From NCBI GenBank assembly GCA_001600175.1, contig BCJC01000010.1, positions 1-57,881 of the forward strand: DNA of 57,881 nt, written 5' to 3'. A model generated the notes under the pieces. It did no database searches. It was given only the letters and a program-made list of their open reading frames with translations, and was not told where the DNA came from. This DNA comes from Erythrobasidium yunnanense (Eukaryota > Basidiomycota > Cystobasidiomycetes > Erythrobasidiales > Erythrobasidiaceae). Positions 33,696-47,876 of this stretch are shown in pieces. A program made the position numbers and the translations under genes. Each line of letters begins with the position of its first letter. Within the stretch, counting starts at the first letter, position 1.

Positions 33696-36600
33696 GTGCC
33701 GAGCTGGATGCGAGCAATGACAGCACGTCTGAGGTGCGGGTGTTACAGAGTGCATAAGCCACGCAGAAATCCACTTAAAGCGCGAGAGATCATTTACTTC
33801 GAGCCTACCTTGTGCAATCCCTTACTGTGCAGTACTCTGGCTCCTATCTAGCATTGTACGAGCCGAAGTGTCATTCGAAATGATCTCACATGTGTCAGCG
33901 TCTTTCCCTCCTGCTACATGCAAAATACAGTTGTCCTGAGCTTTATGTACAGCTATCAGGTATTTTGCGAGTGATTTGTAGTCAGTTATACGCTGTCCAT
34001 CGCTTGCTGGCTCAGGCTAGACCTTTCCCTTCCCTCGGCCACCTCTGCGCTGTACTGGACGACCGATTACACACTCGCTGATGAAGATGGCTGCTTTCTC
34101 GGGTGTCACGAAGTCGCTTGCGGATCAAAATAAAGAGGTTAGGTCCGGTACTCCTAGCTTTATGCAATATGAATACCTTTCACCTCAGTTATGCCATTTT
34201 CTGCTTCGTACTCCGGACACCAGGCAAACCACTCGTACGTAGGGGCCTCACATGTTTTTCCTAGTTTTCTTAGGCTTGGATAGATCGTGTGCTGTAGATT
34301 TGTCTCCAATAGCTGCCGCCGTCCGCTGCCCATGACCCTTTGGCGTTTCTTGCCTTCCGTCGTAGTCGAATTTTTGCTGTTGCTACTGCCCTCAGTCAGT
34401 CTCGTGAGGTGTTGCAAGGGCCGTCACGTGCTTGACTTTGTTGGTGCGGGGCGCGATAGCTAGACATTCTGTAGCAAGTAAGGCGACTGCGACAGCAAAT
34501 TGAAGCAGATGTGTGGGGCTGCTGTGCTTAAGAGTACAACACCCAGACTACGCAAAGACCTCTCATATGTCTTGTAAACTCATTATCGACCTCAGCGGCT
34601 AGCTCCACGTGCTTTCTGCTTCGACTGCTCGGCATATAGGAGTGTTCTCCTTCACCGCTCATGTAGCATATGTGCTTCCAATGAGCCTCGTCTTCGCAGA
34701 TGTCCAGGAGCGTTGAGCAGGACATTATCTATACATATATTCGTACGAGCCCTAGTGAGATGATCAGATGTGATGGCTATGGTACCTTGCTGTTGGGACG
34801 GTGCTGTGGTATATGCCTGCACGCTGCATCTCATGGACTCTGTGATGACTTTCGGTTGGTGGGTGTAATTTAGGATCGTCGGGAGGAACACGGGCAGTAC
34901 GGTCGAGGCGAATCTCGCCCTTAGTCACACAAATCGGCATGAAGTTCCACATGTCGCATTGCAAACGCAGCAGCATAATCCAATGACATTCGAGGATTCT
35001 TGTGCTTTTTTCATCAATCTAGTAGCCAGAATGAGATGCCCGTGGACGGCCCATCTATCGTTTTTCTGAGACTTCCACGGCGAAGACGCCTCATGCCCCG
35101 AAATCCCCAGCCTCATTCACATGCCCGAATCAGACACGGGGCTCGCTAAAAGCCAGCCCGGAATTAAGGCTTAAAGCTCGGAAGTCTTTCAGACATATTC
35201 TTACCGCCGCAGCTCTCGAGAGCGAGCCCTCTGAGCGATAGAGAGTGTCGAGTTATTTCGTAGTGGGTGGTAGCAGGGCTCATCTGCTGGCAAGTCAGCC
35301 TAGCGTTCTCAACACAATCTTCCTGTTGACACGTCCATCCTATTGCCCGACATAGCGAAGTGACCAGCACAAGTAGTGGTCGCGAGTTAGCAGCCATTCT
35401 ATGGCACATTGTCCCCGCATAACGATCCACTCCTTACACTGCTGTCTTTAGGACGTGTGCTACGTGCTTCGCAATAACTTCAAAGAACTTGAAGGGTTCT
35501 CTACCAATTTTACCAAGAGCATATACCTCTTAAGAGCGAGACCGACGAGAGACCGAGGAGAGAGGTTGGTCAGCAACAGTCTTTTTCCTTCAACAGATCC
35601 GCATAGTCCAAAGCTACGTGTCCCCGACCGAAAGCGATATGAGTATAAAGTGCGCGTTCCTCCCGTGATTCTTGCCTACAGCTAGGACCTCGATGCCTCC
35701 AGTCTTTGGGAACTGGGCAAGTGACTCCAGCTCCTGTCCGTCGAGTCCAATGACGCCGATTGAAGATTCTATAATTACAGAAGACGACGAGCGTGGAGCA
35801 AGCCATATGTCTAGCAGTCAGTTATCTTGGCTCTGCCCGGCGCAAATCCGTGCGGGCACTGCTTAGACCTCTGTGCACATCGCTCGTCCATGTGAATTGG
35901 CTCTGAGGGCAGACTTCAGGAATTATGATAATTGTGTAGTGTGGTACAGAGCTCTGCACGAGAGAGCATGATCCGCTCGTTAACGACTCGACTGTGACTG
36001 ATGATTGTGAGCTTCAGGCTTTTCCTGCCTTAGCCTGAAATAAATGGCTACCAGCCCTGATAGCTTTACCGTAGAAGAGTCATAGCTCAGTGCCTCTTCC
36101 TCCGATATAATTACTCCGATATAATTAGAAGTTCTATGCAAGGTTACTGGAAGGACAACTGGAGATAGGAGTGGAGGTACGACTGGAGTCCATACTGGAT
36201 TTGACCTCCAGTCGCTGCCGATTTTAGGCGACTGGAGCTTGTATTGCCCCCCGTGCCTGCTTCCAGCGATGCTTTGCATCATACTACTACTACTGACGAG
36301 AGCGATTCCTTTTCACGGCTACTCAACGTACTGCTACTATTATCTGGTGTAGCGCTGAGTTTCAGTGTCCAAGGCAGGCGAAGAAGAGCCTCCTGCTACA
36401 GTATCGGCGAATCAAGCGAATCAAAGGAAGAGACCGCAGCAAGGCGGAGTTCACACACTAGCAATCAAATCCCATAGCTCGTCGCTTGCAACAGCCGCAT
36501 GTTTAGCAACCGTCCCTACAAAGTCCTATTCAGTGTGGGACTTCAAGCGAAAGTCCGAGGTTGACAAGAAGACGGACACGACCTGACGCAGAGGCATATT

Positions 36601-36696
36601 TCCAAAGTGTTCATCATGGCTTTCAGTTTGAGCGCCCGCGCGCTTCGTCAAGCTACAACACGCTGCAAGACCCCTGTCAACGACCTCGCCTGGAAG
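33696..36696. other. Gene-poor stretch of right arm
   Basis: Mirror of 21186-24186; no supported gene. Confidence 0.5.
36206..36237. repeat. Hairpin-forming inverted repeat (right)
   Basis: Mirror of 21645-21676. Confidence 0.5.
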
Positions 36697-38299
36697 CTAG
36701 TAGCGAGACGTAGCTTTACTGTCCGACTCGTCCTTCTCAGCAGCATCCTGGCAAGGCAAGACATCAGCATCGGCTCATACTCGATTATTGAGGACAAAGG
36801 ATCAAGTCTTACGACATAAACATGAGTGGATCTTTCGATAGTGACACCCTGAAGATCTTCGGCTCGTGACAAGGCATTCAAGTGATACGTGTTGACTTGC
36901 GCATTGGTAGACCCTCCCGTCTTCGCGAAGGTCGAACTGCCCATCAGGCTACCGCCTTTCCTGATGTTGAGGTTGTAGAGGAGGGTGCAGCCATAGACAC
37001 GGCCAAGGACGAAGACGAAGAAAAGGCAGATGTTGGTCTGGAGGGCCGCAACGGCGGCTACAAGGGTTGCGATAGCGAATCTGACACGGAAAGTAGCATC
37101 AGCGAATATCTAGGCGAATATCCGAGTGAAAACATCCTACAGAGATGTCAAGATTCCCGATTCACTGAGATGACATATCAGTCTGGCTTCTGTCTATAGG
37201 AACGACGCATGCTTACACCGCAACCAGGATGAGCTTGGTCAACATGGACTTTGTGTCATCGAAAGCAGTGCGGACGCGGAACTTGACCAGATAGAAGACG
37301 AGAGCGACCTGTTTCAATATCAACCTCATTAGCGCAGATCAACCCTTCTTTGGAAACATGTTGAGCCTACGGAAATGCCAATATCGGTAGCGGCTTCGCA
37401 ACTAAGCCATATGATGGCTCCGTTGATGACAAGATCTCGATCTGATACCTTCCTATGAGTGACTTCGATGACACTGAGTGACAAGGTCAATCAGCCACTT
37501 CTGCCGAGGTGTGACATGCTGTCAGGCATACGATATGTAGAGAGCGCTAATTTGGGCTGCCGCTGTCAAGAGAAGGAGTCCAATATAGACTGGCAAGTTC
37601 TTCGAGATCTTGTAGAACCTGGTTGCAAGGTAGACCTGACAGACGCAGGCTGTGAAGCTGACTAAGATGTTATGGGCCGGTAATTCCATTCCCTGTTGTG
37701 AAGGTAAGCCTATTGTATAAAAGAGAGTGTCGCGCTAACCTGAACACCCAGTATAGCCATGTTCTATCAAAAAATGCGATTCAGCGAGCTGCCTTCATCG
37801 GTGGGGAGCAAGCGACACTTACACCGAAGTTGGTGATTGCGTACGTATAGGCCCACTCGCAGACAAGACACGTCCTACAAAACGATCCAAACGATGAAAG
37901 AAGTATAGGATCGGACAGCAAGAAGAAGGGAAGCCGATCCAAGGAAAAGGAGGAGAAGACGAGTCATGTATCAGAGCAGTGGCATAGCTTCTCAATGAGT
38001 CAAATATGACCTACGCTCCAGTGTCTGCCAACGCGACCAGTGCAATTGTGGCCTTCAAGTACCAAGGGTCCTGCTTTCCCGAGTTCTTGAAGTAGTGAGC
38101 GATTTGGAGCATCTCGATAGTCCAGAGAGGGCTTCGTATAGCACTGTCAGCTATGTCTGTGCTGTAAGGCATGTAGGTCGCTCACAGCATGACCCATGTT
38201 GCCAGTACTGACCGAGGTCTGATTCAGCACGATGAGGGCAAGACCAAGCGGACCAGACCTACGGATCATGCCCAATACGAGGTCGACGACAGTAGTCAT
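36697..38299 (-). CDS. DUF6534-like seven-helix membrane protein (right copy)
   Basis: Identical mirror copy of 19583-21185, with the same uncertainty about the first exon junction. Confidence 0.7.
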
Positions 38300-38895
38300 C
38301 TTGGGAAGGTAGCGAGAGTGAGAGTAAAGAGATGGATAAGGAGCGGAAGAGAGAGAAGGAGCTTTCCTGGATTTCATGGAAGTCGCAGTTCCAACGACTT
38401 TTCAGCGCTCTCCACCAAGTGAACGGGCCGACTGCACTAGCATGTCACTCCCGCAGACTAGAAGGAGCCGTTCCGCTTTCTCACCCCAACTCCCTTAACA
38501 ACCGATCCATCTCGGAGCCAGCAACGGGTCTTACGTAGTGCATCGTCAAGACGGAATCTGGGGTCCTTGTTCTCTAGCGTCATCTCTCCATCTGTCTTGG
38601 AAATCTTGCGAGATGGCACAACTCTCCCGCCGCTAGAAGAATCTGATCTTGGGGCAGTGGAAATGGATCAAGGACGTCCTTGTGCATGCACGCAGTGCGC
38701 AGTAAGCTTAGTAGCAGTAGCTTCAGTAGTACTCGCGCTGCCGGCTAGGCAGGGAAGGCCGCAAGCGTACTCCGAAAAGACGGCAGAGGCCAAAGCTCAA
38801 TTCACCATCCCATCTCGGATCTCATTTCTGCTGCCTCATTCAAACTTCAAGGAGACGCTTCTCTTGTGCTTCATCTCAAGATTTGAATTCACATC
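38300..38895. promoter_or_regulatory. Shared DUF6534-like/O-methyltransferase promoter region (right)
   Basis: Mirror of 18987-19582. Confidence 0.4.
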
Positions 38896-40475
38896 ATGTC
38901 TACAACTCCCGCTACTCCTCCAATGTCTCTCGACAAGATCGTCGGCCTTCTCGACGGTCTGGATGTCACTCGACTCGACGATAGCGCTCGCTTCCAGCTG
39001 AAAGAAGCTGCTCTCAGACTGTGGGTCAAAGATCATCTTATACTCAGTTATCTCTGAACGCTGAAACGTCATTACCAGCGTCACTCGCACGGAAACGCCG
39101 TTCGAAAAGGCATGGAGTCTGGCTTTTGAGCATCCGTAAGTCGACAAGCGGCCTTCATCATCTCCCTGAGCTCGCCTGACCTCCTTTGTCAGTGTCACCT
39201 TTGCTGCTATCCAGGCACTCATCGACGCTGGATTGTGGGTGAAATGGGCAAAAGCTGGCGCTACACAGACAGTTGCCCAACTCGTCGCCCTAGACGGCAA
39301 GATTGCCGAGAACCTACTCAGTATGTTGGATGCGTCAATGCAGTTATGTGTTTCTACCTGAGAAATTTTGCTGATCATGCGTTTGCTAACACAGGAAGAT
39401 TCCTGCGACTTCTCTCTGCATCAGGAATCGTCAACGAAGTCGAGAAGGAAACCTTCGTAAGCTCATTTTGCTTGACGAGGGCAATATGAGGGCTCGCAGT
39501 AGAGCTGACTCTGTAATCAGGAACTCAATACCTTCTCAGCGGCCTTGGGAGCTGATAGCGATATCATCAGACAAGTCATTCAGATGGGGTATGTCTCGTC
39601 GATTCTCTTCGACACATTTATACTAGTCGGCTGATTGTATACACATCCTGCAGTACCGACACCTCTCTCGATTCCGCAAAGAATCTCCCTTCCTTCTTGA
39701 CCAAGACCAAGTACCAAGAACCTCTTGACAACGAGCTTTCCAACTTTGCGGATCTCAAGGGAGAAGGGTTCTTTGCATACTGCAAGAACAACCCCGGTGC
39801 AGGCAAAAGCTTCATCGATCTCATGCAAGGCCTGGCATCCCACAAGGTGGCATGGACAGAGGTTTACGATACTACCGAGCTCTTCTCCCAACCACACGAC
39901 CCCAACAGTCCCGTCCTCGTCGATATTGGTGGTGCTCATGGCCTGGATATTTCGCGGTTCAATAAGAAGCATCCAAACCTACCCAAAGGGGCTCTGATCC
40001 TGCAAGATCTACCCGCTGTCCTAGAAATGGCTAAACTCGAGCCAAACATCTCAGCTGAGGCTTACGATTTCTTCGAGCCGCAGCCTTTCAAGGGTGCGCT
40101 ACGCTCGAGCCAGTCCTATCGCAACACTAAAGTAGCTGACGCCGTTGATATCCATTGACAGGCAGTCGCGCCTACTTTATGCACGCAGTCCCACACGACT
40201 GGCCAGATCACGACTGTCTCCGCATCCTAGCCAATCAGGTCGCAGCCATGAAGCCCGGATACAGCAAACTCTTGATCTACGAAGTGGTGCTGCCTGCCAA
40301 GGGAGCTTCACGCATGCAGACAACTCTGGATGTCCAGCTCATGTCTCTTGTAGCTGCGTTCGAACGGACTGAAGAGATGTGGGAGACTCTACTGAAGCAG
40401 GCAGGTCTGAAGATCGTAAAGATACGGCGCGATCCTCGGGCTGTTGAGAGTGTCATCGAATGCGCTTTGATCTAG
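38896..40475 (+). CDS. SAM-dependent O-methyltransferase (right copy)
   Basis: Identical mirror copy of 17407-18986, intact, with the same seven exons. It is divergent from the DUF6534-like gene and convergent with the sugar porter. Confidence 0.9.
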
Positions 40476-41060
40476 ATTTCAGATCTTTCGTTTATTCTAG
40501 AAGGTGTTACCGATGACATCCAGTCGTATGCACTCGCATCATCTCTACCTCGCAATTGCAGATTTTTTACACATGGCTCTCGCCAGTCCGATCCGTTTCA
40601 TCTGTCTTATTTGCAAACTCGCTGCCAGCGGAGAAGCCCCAATCTGCCTGGGGCTTGCTGGCTATAGCCTTTGTCTTCTGATTCTTCCCTCCCTTTCGGA
40701 GGGCTTGGTTTCTTCTGCCGCCAAAGACTCAGTTCAGTGGGTCAGACTTGAAGAAGGGGCCAAGTCAACACCATGGCATTGTGCATGTTCTATTTCGCTC
40801 AAGAGATTACTGCCAGCTGATCCGCCGTCAGCGCGGGCAATCTCGACAGTGCGCAGAGTACATGACTCCAACGTCTTTTCAGACCAGAAACATCGAATAA
40901 CAGGGTGTACTATGTCTTTCTACACATATACATCTTCAAGTCAGCACCGATGTACACCGCTGCAGAGCCACTGCTGTCTTCGCAGTCCTGAACCACAACC
41001 AATTTCATGCGTCGAGATCGATGCCGGCTGTACTGAGGCGCCTTCCTTTGTGCGTCGTAC
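40476..41060. other. Convergent 3' intergenic region (right)
   Basis: Mirror of 16822-17406; no gene. Confidence 0.5.
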
Positions 41061-43549
41061 TCATACGCTGGAGACTTCCTTGATGGTATCATCACGCTTT
41101 ACGAGCTTCGCCTTTTGCAAGGCGGCGCCTGGAGGGAAGGGCGCGTCGAATACCTCGCTGTCATTCCAGCATCAGAGACTCCGCTATCGCAAGGCCAATA
41201 CGCAACACTTACTTGAGCTCCTCTAGTGTCCTACCTCGTGTTTCAACGCCAAAGAAGAACCAGACGAAACCTGAGAAGCCAGATTCAGCCGGTTGAAATG
41301 GCGTTCGGAAGGGGGGTGCTGCTACCATAGACAACGTTCAAGCCGACAAATACAATATAGTAGTGCCATCCAGTACGGTTCAAAGCGATGGAAGTGACAT
41401 AGGTATTGTAGAAGCCACAAATGCCATTCATTACGACATGCTAATGATCGAGATGCATCAGTTCATCAGGAGCTTAAGATGCCGTGAAATCTATTATGCT
41501 CACGATTCCCATGCCCTTCGCTCGTGTGCTGTTGTCCAAGCATTCGGCGGGATAAAGCGCGGTCATGGGCGTATAAACGAAGCTATAGGCGCAGCCGAAG
41601 AGGAAGATCTGCAAGCCTCGCGGATGTCAATATTTACGAAACCCTCAAACGATATGTTGAGAGGAGACCTACCATAGCGACGCCTCCGTTCGACAAGGCT
41701 GCGCTTGAGGTGGCCGCTTGAGCGGCTGAAGCGAACTGCGAGCTGAAGCCAGTAACTGCAGCCAACAGACCCGCCAAAACAGCTGATCCCATCCAGAGTT
41801 TCGTTCTTCGTCCGATCCTGTCGTTGGTCGCGCTCCCACAAACAGCGCCGAAGCAGCTCACGATAGAATTGGCAAACGTGAGCAACAGTCGGCGATCAGT
41901 TGAGCGAATGCCAAGATTTGTGTACCTGTACGCATCAACGCAGGGTCAGCCTAAGTGGCTGATCGGCAGAAAATACAGGCAGACTCGCATAGTCGGCAGA
42001 AAATAGGTGAGAACGCTGTTACCTGACATTTGAGCGAAGAATGAGATGCTAAATGGACAGAGCGTAAGCATTCGCAAGCAGCACATTAAACGGGAGAAGC
42101 TCACAAGGTTACCATCAGGATGCGCCATCTGGCATTGTGGGAAGCGAAGAGTTCTCGGTAATCCCACCAGGCAGTGGCCTTTGTGACTTTGATCTGCTCC
42201 TCAAACTCTCGAAGCTGGGAGTAGGATGATCAGAATCTATATACAGACCGCCTTTGGCCTTTTTCTTTGAAACTTGCCTCGAGCTGTACCAGGGGATGGT
42301 TGATATCACCGCCACCATGATACTTCGTCAAAAAGCTGACGGCCTTCTCCTTCCTACCTCTTGCAATGTTCCATCTTGGACTCTCAGGTATGAAGTACAC
42401 TCCTAGACAGATGAAGAAGGGTGGAATGAGCTGCAATCCCAGGGCTAGGAACAGCATAAGCGTATTAGCTCAACGACAACCCTCGGACACCTACGAAGCC
42501 GCCATGCGAGTTGATTCGGGACCTTGTTGCTCGCATACGTCACGCCCGTTGCTAGAATACTGCCGGTGTAGAAAAAGGTATTGTAGTATCCGACAACCCG
42601 AGCCCTCCATTCTATGCGAGATGTGGATTCAATGTCTGCCTGTTGAAGATAGCGAGGGAGACTTACGAGGTGGAGCCAACTCCAAGGCCAGCGTCGGGGC
42701 ACTGGGAAGAGGTTCAGAGATGGCACTGACAGCTAAACTTTGAGGCAGCCTACGCAGAGGTACTGATTGATATGCCAAATCCCAGAACGAAACGACCTCC
42801 TAGAAGCCATGACTCGGCCTGAGCGGCAGTGACGATGATTGCTCCAAGCATAATGATCGCTGAGCCAGCGAAGATACCGGCTCGTCTGCCATAGCTGCCA
42901 ACGATCGGTAATCAGAAAGAGTTGCAGAGCGACTGCGACTGCCCTGCTCACTGATCGCAGATTGGTCCAGTGAAGAACGAGCCGACCACGCTGCCTATGT
43001 TTAGTGATGCGTGAGCTCTACAATGTCGGGCCTCGACACCGTTTCTCACCAATTGTATAAATCGCGAATATGATTCCAGTCGACGAGCCAGTCTCTGTCT
43101 TGTGGAAATACGACTTGTACTGCGACATGGCATTGATGGAAGAGAAGATAGACTGTAAAGAGTTTCAGCTTCTGACACCTTCCACTCTTTGGCAAAGTCG
43201 CCCTCTTACACCGTCAAAACCTGCATCAAAGACCGATCAAAGAGAATCTCAGTCCGCAGTCGGCCTGAAAGTACTGCATAAGCTGTTCACCTGAACATGT
43301 CGCATTGAGAGCGCAGACCAAGAAGATGAGGTACAGCTTGATTGAGGTGGCAGAGCGGGGATTCAGGGGCGCGGCCAGAGTGACTTCGTGGAAATGAGCA
43401 TCTCCTTGCAACTCCATGACCTGTCCAAAAGAGGGCATCTTGTCTTCCATAGGCTTGCCGGAATCGGCGGTAGAGACTGCATCGCTAGTAGCGTAGGCAT
43501 CCTTGTCGAGCGACATGCTGCGAGCGGGCTCTGTCATCTGAGCCGCCAT
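41061..43549 (-). CDS. MFS sugar porter, lactose-permease-like (right copy)
   Basis: Identical mirror copy of 14333-16821, including the GC-AG intron at 41926-41988. All sugar-porter motifs are intact. Confidence 0.9.
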
Positions 43550-43929
43550 CTTGGGAATATGTGCTTGCTGAATGTGAGCGAAGCTAAGGTGTGGTCTCTC
43601 AGCCAGTCAACCTCATACGCGGAGTCCACCTCTGTATCTGGCGGCTGTCCGGTTATCGATGGTGATAAAGGTTAGTAGGCCGACCATGCCGATGGCCTGA
43701 ATCGACAGCCGATGACTATCATCATACGGTAACCTAAAAGAAGAATAAAGAATAAAAGGTGGTCCCGGCAGGGAGTAAGTGTGAGGAACGGACGATAAGC
43801 ACGAGGATAAGGCGGCACTAAGACGGAAGCGGAGGTCCACATCGATCGTTCTCGGTTGATCCGGGGTTCTTGTGCTGACCAAAGCCCGATATCTAGCGAA
43901 TAAGCTGTTTGTGAATTGTCTCTGCTCCA
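43550..43929. promoter_or_regulatory. Shared sugar porter/dioxygenase promoter region (right)
   Basis: Mirror of 13953-14332. Confidence 0.45.
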
Positions 43930-45178
43930 ATGCTCATCCATCCATCCATGACAGGTCCCACTTGGCTGAACGAGCTTACAGAAAACGGTTTCGCCGTGGT
44001 GAAGGGTGTCGTTCCGCCGGAAGACTGTGCAGACTTTCGCGAAGCAGCCCTCGACTGGCTCGAGGTGTGCTTGTTTGGAGATCAAGTACATAGCATGTAT
44101 TGAAAGTGTGGATCGTTCGCTGCAGTCCTTCCCACATGGCTTCAAGCGCGACGACAAGAGTACATGGACTGCCGAGCATCTACCCTACGGAGTCACCGGC
44201 GGTCTGTATAATCGTTACAGCGTCAATCACGAAGACTTTGTGTGGAAGATCAGAACGTAAGCGCCTCGTTCGTTCGGGAGCCAAATTCGCAACAAGCTAA
44301 CGGCTGGGTCAGACAACCTGGCATTCTGAAAGTCTTCAGCGAGATCTGGGGAACGGATGACCTCATTGCTAGCTTTGATGGTATGAACGCCAGTCTGCCT
44401 ATAAACGATAAGCACGGTCGAACAGATCTCAAGCCCACTGCTCCATGGCCGCACATGGATACCGATCCTAGAAAAGTTCACCTCTTCGAATTGTACCAAG
44501 GGATCGCAAACCTCGCAGAAAATGGACCAGATGATGGTGGACTTTGCGTTCTCTCGGGCAGCCACAAGCTCCATGGCCAGTATTTTGAAGGGACTGGAGG
44601 TTTCAAATTGGAGCAGGATGCAGGTGTCGGTAACAATGGCTACAATTTCACTCAGGAAGATGCCGCTTGGTACATTGCTCATGGCTGCCGAGAAGTCAAG
44701 ATCTGCTGTGGGGAGGGTGATCTGATCCGTGAGTAGCTACTCATCTCGTCGATAAGTGGGCAGTCCGCTGACGTGGCAGCTGCGTCTCGCCGCCCCATAG
44801 TCTGGGATTCTCGAACGATACACTGGAACGCTTCGCCGGTTGGACATAGAACAAGGTGTGCAGAAGTATGAAAGTCTTCCCTGCGCAAGCCGAGCTTACG
44901 CCTCTCCAATTTCATATAGATTCGTCTCTTACGTTTGCTATGCTCCCAGAGAGCAAATGTCAGACCATGATCTTGCACGGAAGCTCGAAGTTTTCCGACA
45001 ATACCAAGGCACGACACATTGGCCACACAAGAACGTCATTCCAGCTCAGCGTCCGGGATATCATAATGCACTGCCACGCCGTCCCGACGACTCTGTTGAT
45101 CCAGCCAATCGCAGCAAGCCTTTGCGAGCCCCTGCAGAGTCTGAGCAGGTGATGAAGCTGGTCGGCGTGAGAGGCTAG
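43930..45178 (+). CDS. Phytanoyl-CoA dioxygenase-like Fe(II)/2-oxoglutarate enzyme (right copy)
   Basis: Identical mirror copy of 12704-13952; catalytic HxD and distal His are both present and the frame is intact. A short TCCA repeat (about 43936-43948) lies over the two candidate start codons. Confidence 0.88.
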
Positions 45179-46620
45179 GGTGCCTGTGTGGAGTTGGAAG
45201 TAGGAAGTGCAGGCGCGCTCAATGCTGTATCGTACTACCAGACGAATACTTCAGAACCGACACAAAGCTTGGCTTCGATACTTTGCTGCAATCTAAAGTG
45301 TGATAAATGCACTATATCGCTGCACATGTTTGAAAGGCCAATGGATATCCCCTGCTGAGTTTTGAGGAGCCAGGCGATAGCTGTCGGGACTGTAAAGAGT
45401 CGGGACTTGGAGATGCGGCAGGGGTGGTCGAAGGTACCGGAGCGAAGAATTCGACAGCAGGGCTATGACGTGACGATTGGATGACGGCCAAGTCGAGGAT
45501 GCGGCAGCATAATCGCTAAACCTATTCTTGCATTTTGGTGACTCGCGCCGTACTCGTCCAGCTTTCGGGTCACACTGGTGCATCGTTACAGGCGAGGAGA
45601 TGGGTCGCCTCGGTCTGGACATCACAAGGATGAAGTGCGAGATGTTCAGGGCCTTGCAGACGGCTGAAAACACTTCGTCCTACTCTGACAATTACGGAGA
45701 GACGAGACCTTCCCTTCACACGACTGTGACCCGCGTCCTCAGCTACATTGCGCGTCATCAGAGGCCCTTGTTGCGTCGGCGTGTCGAGTTGCTATTCCTG
45801 CCCAAAGAGAGCTGGTCGATTGTGCGTTGTCAGAATCGGGCTGTGCAGCTATGAAATCGGAAGAGTGAGGAGCGTTGATTGCGGGATGCAGAGTACGAGA
45901 GGCTGGCGTGAATGGCAGCATCCAGCTCGCGACATCTCTAAAGGTCCAGAAGAACTATACTTGAGGAGAATGATTGTCGAGACGATGATCACAACGTCGC
46001 CATTTTGCTTTGCTGTTACAAAGCGATGAGATGCGACACCATGGCATGCTTGAAGGAAGGCACCAGATAAGCAAAACTGCTAGTGTCGGCCGGTCCAGGT
46101 TGAGGAAGGCGGGAGCAGTTTCACACTGAAGAGCATACCTTGCTAGCGATATCAGCATTAGTCCATCAAAGCTCGTTCTGGACTCACGTTCTCCTGTTTC
46201 AAGCGTTCCTCTCCGGATGAAGGCTACAGCCCGGCCCACAGTCCCAGGATGTTAATAAGATGTTGGAGCCCTTATCAATATGTAGGCTACTCTGTCTCTG
46301 TACCGCGCTCCGACTTCGTTAAGCAAGCGCAAACATGTACCTGTACTCTATGACAAATAAGGCACAGGTTCGTTTAAAAACAGAGGCGCGAATGACCATT
46401 TTGGATCGCTGTCTGTGGCCCGTCTCAGTAGATAACATACTGATAGCATGCATATCTTTGCCGCTCTGCACTCTGTCGGTCTTTTCGAAAGATGCGGCTT
46501 CCCCTTTCCTCGTTTTCGTGGCGGAAAAATCTTGCTTCGATCATGGAAGATGTCGGCAGGGAGGAAAGGCTCTCTCACTTCTCGTTCCCTCTCCAAGTCA
46601 AGAGCCGACAATCAGCAAGG
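45179..46620. other. Gap between dioxygenase and RPL20 genes (right)
   Basis: Mirror of 11262-12703; no gene called. Confidence 0.4.
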
Positions 46621-47380
46621 ATGGTGTCGAGGTGAAGATACAGCCCACCAATGTCAACCTCAAGCGTAGCACGTCCAAGGCTGACCCGTTTCTCATCTGG
46701 TTCTGCCGGCAGCCGTATGCACGAGTACCAGGTCGTAGGCCGCAAGCTGCCTTCAGACAAGGATCCCAACCCCAAGCTGTACCGAATGCGCGTATTCGCA
46801 CCCAACGATGTCGTCGCCAAATCCCGCTTCTGGTACTACCTGCGAAAACTGAGGAAGGTCAAGAGAGCTGCAGGAGAGCTAGTCGCCGTAAACGAGGTAG
46901 ATTATACTACATTCGGAAGTACAAGGCGAAGCTACAGCATGCTAAGATCAGTATCTGCTGTGCCCAGATCTCCGAAAAGAAGCCTCTTAAAGTCAAGAAC
47001 TTCGGCATCTGGCTACGATACGACTCGAGATCCGGTACACACAACATGTACAAGGAGTTCAGAGAGCTCTCCAGAGCAGATGCTGTTCATGCATGCTACC
47101 AAGACATGGCAGCTCGTCACCGCGCCCGTTTCCGCTCAGTACAGGTTAGTCGTCGTTCGCCTGCATTCACACACACACACCAGAGCAAGGCAGTATCACT
47201 GATGCACCTTCTTGTCTATTCCAACAGATTCTCAGAGTTGCAGAGATTGCAAAGACCGCAGATATCCGTCGCTCCAACATCAAGCAGCTCCTAATCCCAA
47301 ACCTACGATTCCCACTTCCTCATCGCGTCATCAAGAGCAGGTCCACCTTTACTGCACACAGACCGTCCACTTTCTATTAG
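46621..47380 (+). CDS. RPL20: 60S ribosomal protein L20 (eL20, L18ae) (right copy)
   Basis: Identical mirror copy of 10502-11261. Exons 46621-46631, 46713-46896, 46968-47144 and 47228-47380 join in frame to 174 residues. The third intron contains a short CA-dinucleotide run at about 47166-47180. It is tandem with, and upstream of, STE3. Confidence 0.95.
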
Positions 47381-47876
47381 GAGACCTGACACTGTCCACG
47401 CCGTTGTGAAGTCTAGTTTGCGGTCACCTTTGCTTCGAATTGTGCTGCTATACATATATGCCCAGAATGGCTATCGGCTTCTCACAGGTTCCCTTAAGTC
47501 GTTCGAGCGTCTGTTTGTGGACACCTATCGCGAGTACCAGAGAAACGGCGTTACCTATCTCCCTTACATTAAATGGGGCTCAGAAAAGGTTGGAGGGCGA
47601 TACTTCAAGGTGGTGATCAGAGCCGTGTACCAGTCATTTACGACGGTCTGGTCCTCTGTTACTATAGCACATCAGTATTCAGTACACCATGGGGAGTTGG
47701 CAATCTTGGTGGTCCTCGCGCTTTTGTCTTTTTGTCTCGATCCAACAAAGGCACCAGGGCAATTGCCGGCCGCCCTGCAAAGAGTCGATTCTTTTGTTGC
47801 CCGAACACACAAGGATACCGTCTGTCTGAAGAAAATGATCTTCTCTCCTCCTTCTTCTGTTCGCTGACGGAGAAAC
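47381..47876. promoter_or_regulatory. STE3 upstream region / RPL20 3' flank (right)
   Basis: Mirror of 10006-10501. The ACAAAGGCA motif is at 47745-47753 on the + strand. Confidence 0.4.

Noticed and set aside
40504-41226. 240-codon frame on + (mirror 16656-17378 on -)
   Set aside because: It overlaps sugar porter exons antisense and the convergent intergenic region, with a low-complexity composition and no domain.
45528-45854. 108-codon frame in the RPL20-dioxygenase gap
   Set aside because: Somewhat protein-like (MGRLGLDITRMKCEMFRAL), but no family is recognised and no exon chain could be built.
46335-47294. 319-codon frame on + over RPL20
   Set aside because: It reads through RPL20 introns in a mixed frame; only fragments such as [20 protein letters not shown] belong to the ribosomal protein.
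47406-47867. 153-codon frame between RPL20 and STE3
   Set aside because: No recognisable domain; it occupies the short RPL20 3' flank and STE3 promoter.
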